Origin: Euphorbia lathyris
Taxonomy: Eukaryota > Streptophyta > Magnoliopsida > Malpighiales > Euphorbiaceae
Direction of reading: 5' to 3'
Assembly: GCF_963576675.1 (NCBI RefSeq)
Contig: NC_088917.1
Location: 19,062,001 to 19,126,000 of the forward strand
DNA length: 64,000 nt
Positions 45,020 through 57,465 of the stretch are shown piece after piece. Position 1 is the stretch's first letter. The number at the start of each line of letters is the position of its first letter. A program made the translations under genes and the position numbers. Under the pieces are notes generated by a model that was given only the letters and a program-made list of their open reading frames with translations, was not told the origin of the DNA and did not search any database.

Positions 45020-46747
45020 ACACCGACTGAAACAACAGAGGCGGTTGAGGAACCCGAAGCAGTCCCATTGGATGAGACTCAAGTGCCACCCATTCGTAGA
45101 TCACAAAGAGTTCGTGAACTCCCAATTAGATATGGTTTTCTAGTGGGAGATGATGATGAGGTTCCCGTGTTAGACGACGAACCCGAAAACTATGAAGAGG
45201 CTCTTACCAGTCCAGATTCTAAAGCATGGCTCGAGGCCATGGATTCTGAAATGGATTCCATGTACACCAACCAAGTGTGGACTTTGGTTGATCCACCCGA
45301 AGGGATAAAACCCATTGGGTGCAGGTGGATCTTCAAAAAGAAGACTGACATGGATGGAAAGGTTAGCACCTACAAAGCTAGGTTAGTAGTGAAAGGATAT
45401 CGTCAGAAACAAGGAATTGATTATGATGAAACTTTCTCTCCTGTAGCCATGTCCAAATCAATCAGAATAATGCTTGCTATTGCCGCTCACTACGATTACG
45501 AGATTTGGCAAATGGATGTGAAAACAGCTTTCCTAAACGAAAACCTGCTTGAGGATGTATATATGATGCAGCCTGAAGGTTTCATATCAAAGGATGCAAA
45601 CAAGGTTTGCAAACTACAGAGATCCATTTATGGACTCAAGTAAGCATCTAGAAGCTGGAACAAGCGTTTTGACGAAACCATAAAACAATTTGGTTTCGAA
45701 CAAAATTGCGAAGAAGCTTGCATTTATAAGAAAGCAAGTGGGAGCTTAGTTGCATTTCTAATATTATATGTGGACGATATATTATTAATGGGAAATGACA
45801 TAGCTCTGCTACAGTCGGTAAAAGTTTGGTTATCAGGTAACTTCTCCATGAAAGACCTTGGTGAAGCAGCTTATATACTTGGTATAAAGATCTACAGAGA
45901 TAGATCAAGAAGACTGCTTGGTCTTTCACAGGCTACATACATTGAAAAGGTGCTAAAGCGGTTTAGCATGCTTGAATCGAAACGAGGTAACTTACCCATG
46001 GTACATGGAGTAAAGTTAAGCAATCATCAATGTCCTAAAACCGAAGATGATAAGAAACGCATGGCTGTAATCCCATACGCCAACACAATCGGTTCAATTA
46101 TGTATGCTATGCTATGCACTAGACCTGACGTAGCGTTCATGTTGAGTATAACGAGTCGTTATCAAGGTAATCCGGGAGACGAGCATTGGAATGCCGTCAA
46201 GAACATTCTTAAGTACTTGAGAAGGACTAAAGACATGTTCCTAGTGTATGGAGAAGGGGATCTGAAAATAGAAGGATTTTCAGATGTCAGTCATCTCACA
46301 GATGAGAACGATTTTAGATCCCAATCAGGATACCTGTTTATCTTGAATGGGGGCGCGGTCAGTTGGAAGAGTTCCAAGCAGGGAAGCGTAGCTTTCTCTA
46401 TGACCGAGTTAGAGTACATCGCTGCTGCAGAAGCAGCAAAGGAAGCGGTTTGGATTAAGAAGTTCATTACTGAACTTAGTGTGGTGCCTGACATTGTAAA
46501 TCCCATTACACTGTACTGTGATAACAATGGAGCCATTGCACAAGAAAAGGAACCACAGTCTCATAATGCATCCAAGCATTACCTGAAGCGATACCACATT
46601 GTAAGAGAGATTGTGGCAAGAGGAGATGTGAGAATAGAAAGAGTACCTACTGAGGACAACGTTGCAGATCCGTTGACAAAGCCCTTAGCCCAGAAAGTAC
46701 ATGATCGTCATCTAAGTTCTACTGGGATAAGTTGTAGAAACAATTAG
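45020..46747 (+). pseudogene. pol: Copia reverse transcriptase and RNase H
   Basis: RT from about 45212 (AWLEAMDSEMDSMYTNQVW, GCRWIFKKK, KARLVVKGYRQKQGIDYDETFSPV, IWQMDVKTAFLN). TAA at 45641 replaces the usual Gln of the KQASR motif; the same frame resumes and the catalytic YVDDI is at 45764-45778. RNase H follows with GYLFILNGGAVSWKSSKQ, STEAEY-type MTELEYIAAAEA and LYCDNNGAI; ends NVADPLTKPL and TAG at 46745. Two stops upstream mean the polyprotein cannot be made from this copy. Confidence 0.9.
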
Positions 46748-46754
46748 CTTTAGT

Positions 46755-46767
46755 CCAAGTGGGAGTA
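46755..46767 (+). other. Polypurine tract of the copia element
   Basis: CCAAGTGGGAGTA directly before the 3' LTR, the usual copia tract. Confidence 0.85.
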
Positions 46768-49700
46768 TGTTGGGGTTTAGTGTCCTATAGACAATTGTTC
46801 TAGGATATAAACTTAATGTAAATGAAGTGTTCTTTACATCATTTGTTTTAAATAGATATGGTTTCATAAACTATATAAAGGCAACCTCTTTTAAGAACTA
46901 AATAAGTCTAATAAAAGGAAATCCCTAAGTTTGTTTAAAGTGATTATAAAGTGTTCATACAAGTATGAAGTGAGAGGAAACTTTATAATAAACTAATAAA
47001 CTTAAAACCACCCCAAGTCAAGTAATATGTTTAGAAATAGGATTGATATATCACTGTTGAGACTTGCATGTAACAATGTCTTCTGTCGAGACAGAGAGCT
47101 GATCTCACAAGCTTCAGATATGCAGATATCTGGACAGTTGTATGGATCCAATGAAAGGGAGTTCATTAGGACTGGGGACCCGACTTGAGATAACAGGATG
47201 GGTAGATTTATCCTTGTCACCTGTTCATCTCATTGGTATTAATAGGTATAAGTAATCCTCAGACTCAAAGGAATGTTAATTAGTGATTCTGGATTATGGA
47301 ATGTGATGCTTTGATCCTGTTGTAACACGATCCATAACAGAGATGACTCTGGTGTTGAAACACCTTTCTACATAATTTTGATTTGACAAAATTGTTTAAG
47401 TATAATTGAAATACATATTCTAAACACACTAAGTTTAAATGCTTTGATTTCTTCTACTAATGTGTTTGTTCAATGTTGAGTTAAATTGTTTATAAGACAC
47501 AAGAATTAAAAGGCCCAAGCCCAATACAAGTGTCAAAGCCCAAGTCAAACAACTCAGTACTACTCGGCCCGCGTTTGTCAAAACGTTGTCGCTTTGGACA
47601 AAACGCAGCTCAGCGAAAGAAGGATCTAGAAGACCTTCGGGAACAACTTCAAGATGAAGCTGCTGAGTAGATTCGACAAACGTACAAGACAGCAGTTGGC
47701 TAAGGAAAACTTCCAGACAAAGTATTTCTACTTTGGGTAAAGTTCAGATGACACAGTATGCTGTCCAGTTGACTTTACCATAAAAGGAGAGACATTCTGC
47801 TGAGCTGACCGAGAACAGAAGATACACAAATCTGATTGGTCGAGAGCTCTGTGCAAGTCAGGATGACAACGACAGGAAGCCGTTTCCCTCCAACGGTTAT
47901 TTCAAAATTCAAAATGACCGATGCCCAGACGTCTCTATAAATAGAGTGCCATCAGAAGCTTCAACACTTACAGAACTTGATCAAGCCATTGCGCTGACCA
48001 AATCTCTACGCAAAGTTCTGCAAGCAAAAAGCAAAGCAACCTTACAGTACATTCAATATCTTTTGTGTAAAAGTCTAGAGTGATTATTCAATCATCTAAG
48101 GTGTCTTAGCAAATCATTGTTTAGGACAAACACTTATCATTTCTAGAGAATAGAAAGGAGAGGCTGAGTACTCGGTTATAGTACTCAGCGAGAGATTAGG
48201 ATTGAGTAGAGGTATAGAGGAAGGTACTCTTGTTATACTCAGTTGCTAAGATTGTAAAAGGTTTGAGGCTCTACCTTTAAAGAGCTCAGTAAAGGATTCG
48301 AAATCTCGGAACGTGTTCCGGGGACAGGACGTAGGCTTAGAAGAAGCCAAACCTGGATAAATCTGCTGAGTAACGTATTTCTTACCTTAAACTCCTTATA
48401 TATACTGCTTGCTTAAATAACCAAAAACTGACCAAGTAAAGAGGTCAAGCTGAGTTGTGCGCATCGAACATCTGAGCTCAGGAATAGACTTTAAGTGCTA
48501 TCTCCTGACTCAATTCAAGAAACTGACCTAGTCACCAGTTGACTAAGCTAGTATCTTACTGATTACTCAGCGCCGCTGTTAAAACCTTTTCTCTTGAGAA
48601 AAGAAGTCTGCCCTAAATCTTTAAAAAGTTTAAATAGTTCATAACCCCCCCTTGGAACTATACTTGTAACATTATAAGGGACCAACATCTGGGGTGTGAA
48701 AGGCAGACGTTGGGTATCACATGAAGTAATTGCAGGATAGTTATACATTAGATTGAGCATTTGTCACTCCCGATAAATGGGAGATACGTCCAAGGATCGC
48801 TTATGGAAGACTTGACTCTAAATCCTTGCAAGGTGATAGCTTAAGACTTGAAATGCAGATTTCACTTAACCTATCTAATTGGAGTTAACTCGGCCTGTAC
48901 AAGTAAAACGAACGTCTCGCTATATGTGACTTGACATTATCCATAGTCATAAGATTCAGTTCAAGGATGTAGTTGATAAATGATCGAATTATACTGTAAC
49001 TAATATGGAAAGGTCAACGACGGAATCAACCTGTCTTCTTATAGCTCTAGGGGAATATTTCGGATTTGCTAATCACATTTCGCGTACTCATTCCCTTATG
49101 CAAAGATTAAATGTAATTCTGAGAAAATTAATTTAATGGTTGAATACGGCTAGAAGCAATAAGAACCTAATGGGTCACACATAAGACTTGGAGCCCAAAA
49201 GAGAAACAGATGTTAATTAATTGATGGAAGCCCAACTGAGTCCACTAAGGCCCAGTACTTAAGGGGGGCGATTTTTATGTATGTAAAATACATAAAGAAA
49301 TTAATTTGATTTTAAGCAATCCTAATTAGATTATGATTGTGAATTAAATTAATTAAAGGATAAATAAGTTAGGAGGTTTAATGAGATTAAATTGCTCCTA
49401 TTATTATCCTAAAAGAATATTATTATTATCTTTATATTTAGAGATAATTACAGATAATAAATAAGAATTATATTCCGAATTAAATTCTTATTCAGGAACC
49501 TAATTCTATCTAACTAGGGTTTAGATACAAGAGAGTATATATAACCCCTTATATGTAAATTTCGGCCAAGACATTGTCTACCAAAGAGAGAGAATTTCGA
49601 CCCCCTGTTGAGGACGAGATCATTCACCGCTTCCTTCCGTTTCAATTGATTATTAATCTCTTTCTCTATTCCTTGATCTTGTGTTGATTAATTAGAGGCA

Positions 49701-49943
49701 ATCTATTCTTGATTGCTTTCATACGGTTGAATTCTAACTTGGTTTTGAATTGTGTTTTTGTCTTGTGCTCGAAAACTCGAAGTAAGAGTTGTGGGCACTT
49801 CGATAGCAACGGTAGATAGAACATCAAAAGGTATTTCCTTTTATCCCTCTTTATATAAAATAACGATTAACGGATCTTGGGTTAATGGAAAAAGGTTAAA
49901 ATTTTTATATTTTCGCTGCCAAACGTTTGCCTATTTTCCTTCA
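46768..49943 (+). mobile_element. 3' LTR of the copia element, split by a solo LTR
   Basis: Matches 39152-40986 throughout but is 1,340 bp longer because of the insertion at 47353-48687 plus its 5-bp duplication. TATA box at 49536-49544. Confidence 0.92.
47353..48687. mobile_element. Solo LTR inside the copia 3' LTR
   Basis: 1,335 bp with TGTTG...CAACA ends, flanked by TCTGG on both sides (47348-47352 and 48688-48692), and absent from the other copia LTR. No primer site or internal domain follows, so it is the product of recombination between two LTRs of an unrelated element. It contains TACTCAGC/GCTGAGTA words in both orientations. Confidence 0.9.
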
Positions 49944-49948
49944 ATATT

Positions 49949-50286
49949 AATATTAAAAAATTTACATAAAAATTCACTTTTTTTCCTGGAAAAGAAATTA
50001 TACAAATATTTGGCCTTTCTAAAAAAATACAAATATTAATATTAAAATTTTTACATAAAAATTCACTTTTACAATTATACTTTAAATTAACTCAAACTAA
50101 TAAAATCATTATTTTTTACTATATTTTAAAAATTAAGGTTTATAAATTAAGAGTTTAGAATATATTTACTAGGGTTTAAAATTTATGAATTTGGTCTAAA
50201 ATTTTCTAATTAGAGTATGAAATCATACTTTAGTTCTTATATATGAAAAATAATGACTTATTAAAAAGTAATTTTGGTGATATGAT
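49949..50286. other. Remnant of the old hAT element between copia and LINE 2
   Basis: AT-rich; two near-copies of AATATTAATATTAAAA...TTTACATAAAAATTCACTTT lie about 85 bp apart. No gene. Confidence 0.5.
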
Positions 50287-50482
50287 TTTTTTTTTGAACT
50301 GAAAGGATATCAAATTAATCAATAACACAGTCTTTACATAGAGTCTCCAACAACCGAATTGGAGCTTCAAACGAACAAAAGCCATTAGCATTGGAACGGG
50401 CATGACGTGCAACGACATGAGCTGCCCCGTTCGCTAACCGCGAAGAGTAAGACACTTTAAAATCGTGTCGATTAAATAAAAG

Positions 50483-50815
50483 TTATTTACAGTCTTTGAT
50501 AATGCTACCAAATTCTGATAAATCATCCAACGTCGAATTGATGCTATTTACGACTTCCAAAGCATCACATTCATAAATCACGTTGGTGCAGTTTAATGAA
50601 ATAATCCATTGCACAGCCTCACGAAGAGCGAGTGCTTCCATAACTCGTGGTTCAGACATAAATGGAAAGAACTTACTTTGACAGCCCATGAATGTGCCGT
50701 CGGAGCTTTGAGTACTGCTCTGGATCCTCCGGTTAGACTTTCCAGAAATAGCGTTGCGTCGCTATTACATTTCGTCCAGCCTTCCACCGGTCTGACCCAA
50801 CGAACGTCAGTCTGA
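50483..50815 (-). pseudogene. LINE 2 RNase H domain remnant
   Basis: WTKCNSDATLF (first Asp motif), EALALREAVQWIISL (Glu motif) and VIYECDALEVVNSIN (Asp motif) are readable in two overlapping frames, showing a frameshift. The C-terminal His/Asp part is missing. Confidence 0.8.
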
Positions 50816-51074
50816 GTTCGAACAACAGGCGAACCGCGGTGCTAGTTTGCGCTTGTCGCCAATCCGCCAAGAAGCTCCTTGCTGATTGAATAGCAGCCGA
50901 AGGTAATTGTACATGATCCTCCCAAACAATTAGGTTACGGCTACCCCAGATTGCCCACAGCGTTAAAGCCATGATACAGGACTGTTCTGAACTCGCTAAT
51001 TTAAGTACCTGCAAAACAGAATCACTTAAGTTATCATGGTAAAACATTCCAGCGTCAATCCCGACTAAGTTCCA

Positions 51075-52524
51075 TCATTCTTGTGCGAACACACAGCCAA
51101 TGAACAAATGAAAGTCGTGTTCGACATCATTATGGCATAAAGGGCAGATTAGAGGCACTTCGACCCGCCTCCCTGCCAGCCGATTTCTTGTTGCCAAACT
51201 TTCGGCAATCAGCCTCCACATAAACGACTTAATTTTGGGCGGTATAAATAAATCCCACATTTGTTTCCACCCATCATGCCTCACGCCACTCTGCACCAAT
51301 GCCTCCAGCAATTTATAGCCCGATTTACTCGAGTATCGACCATCCCGAGTATAACTCCAACACAACTGATCATCAACCTCTCTACACGGTGGAACCATCT
51401 GAAATATCAAGCTAGCCTCTGCCTCAGACATCTAGGACCTGATTTTTCCTCTATCCCAAATACGGGTTCCCGAAATAAATAGATCAGCCACTACCGCCAT
51501 CTCCTGACCCTCCCGTATAGGGGATCGAATTTGGAATGGCGCCACCTGACCAACCCAAGAATCCTGTCATACACTAATAGACTTCCCATCTCCAATTCTC
51601 CATTTAATTCCCAACTTTAGAACCGGAATAGATCGCCACACACTTCCCCAAACAAAACTAGGATTATTACCAAGGTAAGAGGAAAGGAAAGATCCCGTAG
51701 GAAAATATTTTGCTTTAAGGAGCTTACTAACCATAGTATGTGGATTGTTGATTAACTTCCAGCCTTGCTTGCCCAATAACGCCAAATTAAAATTATGGAG
51801 ATCCCGAAACCCAAGACCTCCTTCATTTTTGTTAAGAGCCATTCTGGACCACTCGAACCAGTGAATACTCTTCCGACCTCCAGCTTTCGTACCCCACCAG
51901 AATGAATTCATAATTCTTTGCAGTTCCATACATAAGGATTTGGGGAGCATAAAGACACTCATACAAAAAGTAGGGAGGGATTGAGCAACGGATTTAATAA
52001 GAACTTCTCTGCCTGCTGCAGACAGAAATCGAAAGCTCCAATTACCCAATCTCTTCCTCAATCTATCCTTCAAGAAACCAAAAATAGCTTTTCTAGACCT
52101 GCCAATTAACGATGGAAGACCCAAATAGCGTCCAGTATCAAGCGGTTGATGTACTCTCAGCTTCTCACAGAGCTCAGTTCTTACTTCACATTGCATATTC
52201 GGACTAAAAAATATCCCAGATTTCTGATAGTTTACCGCTTGGCCTGATGCTGACTCATATTCAGCCAAAATAGCGATCATGTTATCACATTCTACCCCAG
52301 AAACCTTAAAGAAAAGGAAACTGTCATCTGCAAAAAAATAAATGTGAGATAATAGGAGCTCCTCTAGTTATCAGACACCCATGAATAAGTCCATCCCTCA
52401 CAACTTTTGCTAACATACCTGACAAAACCTCTGCACAAAGAATAAAAAGATAAGGGGATAACGGATCTCCTTGTCTAAGGCCTCTCCCAGGTTTAAAAGG
52501 CCCAACAAAACTACCATTGATCAC
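51075..52524 (-). pseudogene. LINE 2 reverse transcriptase C-terminal part and zinc finger
   Basis: Starts within RT: INGSFVGPFKPGRGLRQGDPLSPYLF, then after a shift LFFADDSFLFFKV-type catalytic region (near 52320), YQKSGIFFSPN, GRYLGLPSLIGRS, SFWWGTKAGGRKSIHWFEWSRM and the zf-RVT segment CPLCHNDVEHDFHLFIGC. Several frame changes and stops; not functional. Confidence 0.85.
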
Positions 52525-52527
52525 TAA

Positions 52528-53009
52528 TTGTAATATTCATGTAAAAAGCCCTAAAAATTATTTGAGTTTTAAAGGGTCCAAATAATTACTATTTTATACT
52601 TAAAAGAGATCCAAATGAATTTTTGAATATAGATTGAGGATTAATTTAAGAACTAAACACATATTTAGCCTATGTGGTATGTAAAATTGTGTCCTACAAT
52701 TTGGTAACATTTTTCTCTTAAAGTATTTAAGTGATATTTAACCAATTTTGGATGAAAAATTAATCGATTTGTTCTTCTTTTTTTTTACCAAATAACACAA
52801 TTTTTGACACGTGATATATACACGCAGCAATTGATTTAATTTTTTACCAAATAGATTTAATATGTAGATAAATAAGAAATTAATGAAATACTTTTTTGTT
52901 TATCATGTATTGAAATATATTTTAAATTTTTTTTACGTAATTTTTTTTATTAAAGGGGCCTTTATTTATTATTCCACCTAGGACCCGTAAATTATCAGGA
53001 CCGGCCCTG
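52528..53009. other. Right end of the old hAT element
   Basis: AT-rich; the last 30 bp form the degenerate right terminal repeat. Confidence 0.6.
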
Positions 53010-53017
53010 AACAAGAG

Positions 53018-54653
53018 AGAGCTTGAACACCCATTAATCGTCAAAAAAAAAAAAAAAAAAAGCCAAAAAACTATATTGGGTGTTTTTTTTTTTTTTAAAA
53101 TCACTGAAAATAATATCAATTCAACCCTAATAAATCATTGTAAAACACCCAATGTTCAGTGAATTGTGAATCCATCATTTATGTTGTGGTACAAAAAGAT
53201 TAACAACTCTACACTTTGAATAGAGGATAGACGAACCCATCACCCCTTCTCTAAGAATGAGTTCAGAATTTTAAAAATAATAAATATGAGATTAATGTTT
53301 CCATTTGATGGTTAACAAAATAATCAATTATGCCATGTAAATTCTACTGTAAATCATCATCGAGGTTTATGGTTTATTCTGATCTTGGGAGTGGATAGAT
53401 CTACCCTTACCTAATCTATTGTGTAACCAAACAAAAATTATGTCACGTAGATCAATGGTACATCGGATAGAAAATGATAGCTAACTATGTTATATAGATC
53501 AGTGACATGCCACTAGGAGCGTACTGGCATCGTGTCCTCAACCAGCCCAAAAACACATTTTAGTGTGGAGGGTGAAAGATTTTTGGCACCGTCAAAATCC
53601 CTAATTTCCCTCCCCTCTAATCCAACCAACAACCTCGTTTAAAATTTTGGCTCCTAATAACTTTATCTTGCATCCGTCCCTACATGTGACAATCTAAAAG
53701 TAACCATTCCCCTCATGTTACGCAAAAGTTGACACATGTCAATCCATGTGGTCCCATCCGACAGTACACATCCACAGTACATGTCTAGAATGTCAACTAG
53801 TGCAAAGGGAACTCACACTTCTATACGATTTGGGAGTCGCTAAGGTATCTCTCATCCTCAACATCTGCTAACTTAGATACTACAATGAAATGCGGATTCC
53901 CAACCCTATGTTGACATCCTATTTCTCTTATCACAAGTTTCGCCTCTACCGGTTACTCATAGGGGTGAGTATCGGTTTGGTTACGTTAGTAATTGAACCA
54001 AATCGAAGTTTGTCATATTAACATAACTGAATCAAACCAAATAAGATTGGTAACTGATTCGATTCGGTTACCGACCGAATAACCGAAAACTCATAATATT
54101 TAATGCTTTGTATATTTTTTGTTTCATTACTTTTCAAATAAAGCCTTTATATAAAAAGTTTCAATTGAAGAAATTAACAGTGACTAAGCCAAAATATATA
54201 TATGTAAAGTTAAAAGTATACTTTTTTCGAGGTTAGATTTTATATTTTATAAGTTATTGATATATGTAAAGATAAAAATTATATTTATATATTTATATAT
54301 TAAATTCAGTTCGGTTATCAGTTACACCGATATTTTTTTAGTAACCGAACCAATAATTAATTACCAAACTAAGCTAAAATTAAAACCGAATCGAACTAAG
54401 ATGTTAAAATAATTGAACTAAATTAAGATTTCAGTTTGGTTATCAATCCCAAATTTTTAATTAATTTCCATTTCAAACACACCTTTAACATTCAAACACA
54501 ACAAATATGTTGAATTAAGATCAACCAAAAAGCAAAATTCTCACATAAAAGTCGTCTCTATTGTTTATTTATTTATTTAGTGGAAGCTGAAGATAAGGAA
54601 AACACAGACTTTCTAAATAAGTAAATAATTATTGACGTAAATGAAGAAAAATA
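53018..54653. other. Spacer with low-complexity tracts
   Basis: Poly-A near 53045 and poly-T near 53082 lie within a small inverted pair TTGGGTGTTTT/AAAACACCCAA. From about 53965 to 54460 the words GGTTTGGTTA/TAACCGAACC recur in both orientations, possibly a degenerate hAT-type MITE. No gene seen. Confidence 0.45.
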
Positions 54654-55179
54654 GGGTAAATTACACTCATGCCCACTGAACTTTATCCATTTTTACATTG
54701 TGTCCACTAAACTTTATTTCTTCTCAGTATGGCCACTGAACTTTACACTTTTTAACACTGGTTGCCACACAATTTTAACTAACTTCACAAAATGACCGTT
54801 AACGATCGTTAACGACTTCAAAATGAAAAATATTCAAAAATTAAAGTTGTTCAGAATGACATTTACCATGAAACCACATTTTTTATTTTCGAAAATGACA
54901 TTTTTTGGAGCTTTATCTCTCTAAAAATTCACATTCTCTCTCCTAACCAAACAACACCTAAATGACCTCAAAACAAAAAATTTCAAGAATTAAAGTTCCT
55001 TAGAATATTATTAATGCTTTGAATTTTTTATTTTTAGCCGTCAAAGGTCATTTTGAGGCGTTGAGTGGCCACCGGTGTTAAAAAGTGTAAAGTTCAGTAG
55101 TCATACCGGGAAGAAATGAAGTTCAGTGGTCATAATGTGAAAATGGGTAAAGTTCAGTGGGCATGGGTGTAATTTACCC
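54654..55179. mobile_element. Mutator-type MITE with GTTCAGTGG repeats
   Basis: 526 bp; inverted ends GGGTAAATTACACTCATGCC / complement at right, arms built from repeated CCACTGAACTTTA units, and an exact 10-bp flank AAGAAAAATA (54644-54653 and 55180-55189). Confidence 0.88.
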
Positions 55180-55189
55180 AAGAAAAATA

Positions 55190-55634
55190 TCATATGAGAA
55201 GAACGTGGTGGCAAAAGACGTGAAAACACATGGAGACATGCACAGAGAAAATCTTTTTAAGAAGATTTGGAAGTGATCAGAACCGTCCATTTTGCATAAT
55301 CAAAATCCTGCAGACTCCAGCTATTATTAATTTGACCGTGGGCGGTTCTTATATAATTCATTTTTTATGGGACTGCGGGTTCCTGATCAATGTTTACTCA
55401 AACCCCAAAAAATAAAATCAAAGGTTGAATTAGGAGATATTCTGTGACATATTTTGAAGAATTGATTGTTTATGTTGTACCTATAATTGTACGTTATTAA
55501 GTTTGATTACATTCTGACTTTTTACAGAAAATTATAGATATGATGTGAAGAAAATTAGGGTAATTTAATTAGGGATTTCTTGCTATTTACTTTATCAAGA
55601 TTCTATCTCATCATGAAAAACAATACTAGTATTA
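55190..55634. other. Spacer between two MITEs
   Basis: No supported gene or repeat; a 61-codon plus frame here shows no family resemblance. Confidence 0.5.
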
Positions 55635-55889
55635 CTCCCTCCGGTCCACAATAGAAGTCTTTTAAGGTTAATGCACACTAATTAAGAAATGCAATTAATT
55701 TTAAGTAAAAGACTTTGTTATAATAATTGCATCCACTAGTAACTTTATATATTCCCAAGATAAAAAGTCAACTTAAATAGGGGTATATTTGGTAAAAGTA
55801 AATTAATGTACATAGATTTAAGCAAAATGTCATGTATTGTGGAACAAAAAAAACTCTCTAGAAAGACTTCTATTATGGACCGGAGGGAG
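55635..55889. mobile_element. Stowaway MITE (Tc1/Mariner)
   Basis: 255 bp with CTCCCTCCGGTCC...GGACCGGAGGGAG terminal inverted repeats, extended to about 28 bp, and a TA duplication (55633-55634 and 55890-55891). Confidence 0.95.
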
Positions 55890-56339
55890 TACTATTTAGG
55901 CTTAATTACAAAACCGGTTCAATTGAGAGGTCCGTTTATATTTTTGGACTTATTATAATACATTTACTCAACTAGACACTTTCATTGTTAACTTTCGTGA
56001 AATACCTCTATTTTGTTCAAACCATCAATTGCTGACAAGTTAGTATGTGAAACAACTGTGGACACCTCTAAACGCGATTTTTACCACGAACAATTGATGT
56101 GATTTTGATTGCGATTTTCGGCGGAGTTTTTGCATCAAATTCAATGGCAAATGGTGGAAAGAATGTAAATTTCAATCTCCTTACATCTAATAACATGAAA
56201 TCGTGTGGTTTTTGGGATTTGTTAAGGTTTACGGGTTTAGGGTATAGTTTTGCGTATGATTTAAGGTCTTATTAGGGTTAGAGTTATGTTTAGTAGCATG
56301 TTTATGAATTTGAAACTTATTTGGGATGTATTTTCGTGA

Positions 56340-56660
56340 TTGAATGTGTTAGAAATACCCTTATTTCAGCAGCACAATAGTTTCACAATCATGAAAAACC
56401 TTCCGCATCGGAAGCAACTGCGTAGAAAATTCATATCAGTCAGTTGAATTTCCTCTGTAGTTGCATCCACTGAGGAAAGTTTTTCATGACTGTTAAAATA
56501 ATTGAATAGAGGAGTACCTTTACAGTCTCATACACTGTGAAGGGATTGCAAGAAGTGTGAAGACAATTATCTTCGCAGTTTTATCATCTATTTCACAATT
56601 GCTTCGACTGTGAAATATTTTAAGCTTGTTTGTTTTCACAATTGGGTTAACTACAAAGTA
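56340..56660. repeat. Left array of palindromic ACTG(C/T)GAA motifs
   Basis: Degenerate forms of TTCGCAGTT / AACTGCGAA / TTTCACAATTG...CAACTGTGAAA recur every 20-60 bp (for example AGCAACTGCGTAGAA, CTTCGCAGTTTTATC, TTCGACTGTGAAA). It mirrors the array at 60140-60360 and the two enclose the DUF1985/Ulp1 remnant, as subterminal repeats of a CACTA-like or other DNA transposon would. Exact element ends were not found. Confidence 0.55.
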
Positions 56661-56703
56661 GTTTTTTTTCCCTTACACTAAATGCCAAATTTTATTTTAC
56701 AAT

Positions 56704-57465
56704 ATGAAGGTTTCAACCAATGATTCTTCTAAGAATGATTCCAAGAAGAGAAAGAGAATAGTACCTCTAGATGATAATCTGGAAGGCATCAAAGGATTCA
56801 AGTATCCATTTAGTTTGAATACAAAGGCATCAATCACAATGGGAGCTGACTTGGAGGTAATGAAGAAAGTGAAGAGTAAATTATCAAAAAATAAAATGAA
56901 AATGTTTAAGAGGAGTTATTTCGGACATTTGGTGGATATGAAATTATGCACATTATCTATTTTCATATGTCATGGTGTAATAACTAGAGAGATTACTCCA
57001 CTTAAACCGAAACATAGAGAGATGTGGTTCAACGTCAAAAGAATTGACTCAAATTTGGAGATCGGGAGCTCGGACTTATCACTAGATTGAGAGTTGGTGA
57101 TATGAAATCAATTTTGCAAAGGATGAGTAATTTAAAAAAGAAGAATAGATTGAGAGATATGTACTTTGGAGGAAGTCAGAGCTTAACTCATAAACAAATA
57201 TATGAACCTTTCGAGAACACAAATTGGCACGAAGAAGACTATGATGCAGTAGTCATGGTGATGTTATATGTTATACATCGCATCTTCTTCACTACTGATC
57301 CATCTCATTCGGTCGATAACAATATCATCGACCTTACTGACTTTCCTGTTTGATGAGCTTCTATGGGAAGTAGTTGCTTGGGAGGAGACGTATAGGACTA
57401 TGGAAAGGGCTATAATTGATAGCATCCTTCCATATCAACTAATTCAGTTAGCACACGTATTTTAG
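56704..57465 (+). pseudogene. DUF1985-type domain remnant
   Basis: First frame (from ATG 56704) has a Lys/Arg-rich nuclear-type start and the KRSYFGHLVDM segment, LSIFICHGVITREI and LWF-like MWFNVKRID. A frameshift near 57070 leads to LGLITRLRVGDMK and MYFGGSQSLTHKQIYEPFEN, YDAVVMVMLYVIHRIFFTTD; another near 57345 to FDELLWEVVAWEETYRTMERAI. This order matches the DUF1985 domain found next to Ulp1 peptidases in plant transposons. Not translatable as one protein. Confidence 0.65.

Larger units (their letters stand above)
39152..49943 (+). mobile_element. Ty1/copia retrotransposon, decayed coding region
   Basis: LTRs 39152-40986 and 46768-49943, 5-bp duplication ATATT (39147-39151 and 49944-49948), primer site and purine tract in place. 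Integrase precedes RT, the copia order. The LTRs remain very similar (about 1-2% by eye) although the coding region already has several disabling changes. Confidence 0.93.
50287..52527 (-). mobile_element. 5'-truncated L1-type LINE
   Basis: Minus strand. The 3' end is a poly-A read as T at 50287-50296. The left 5' end breaks inside the RT domain near 52527. A clear target duplication was not found. It is a different LINE family from the one at 34677, by sequence. Confidence 0.85.
34536..53009. mobile_element. Old non-autonomous hAT element split by nested insertions
   Basis: Left end AAGGGTCGGCCCTCGG and the complement of the right end CAGGGCCGGTCCTGAT are degenerate inverted repeats of about 13 bp; AACAAGAG flanks both ends (34528-34535 and 53010-53017). 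Subtracting the nested LINE, copia element and second LINE leaves about 1 kb of original sequence (34536-34676, 39042-39151, 49949-50286, about 52528-53009). No transposase is seen in these pieces. Confidence 0.75.

Noticed and set aside
34536..53009. Reading the LINE and copia genes as cargo of the hAT element
   Set aside because: Each has its own target duplication (16 bp and 5 bp), so they inserted independently.
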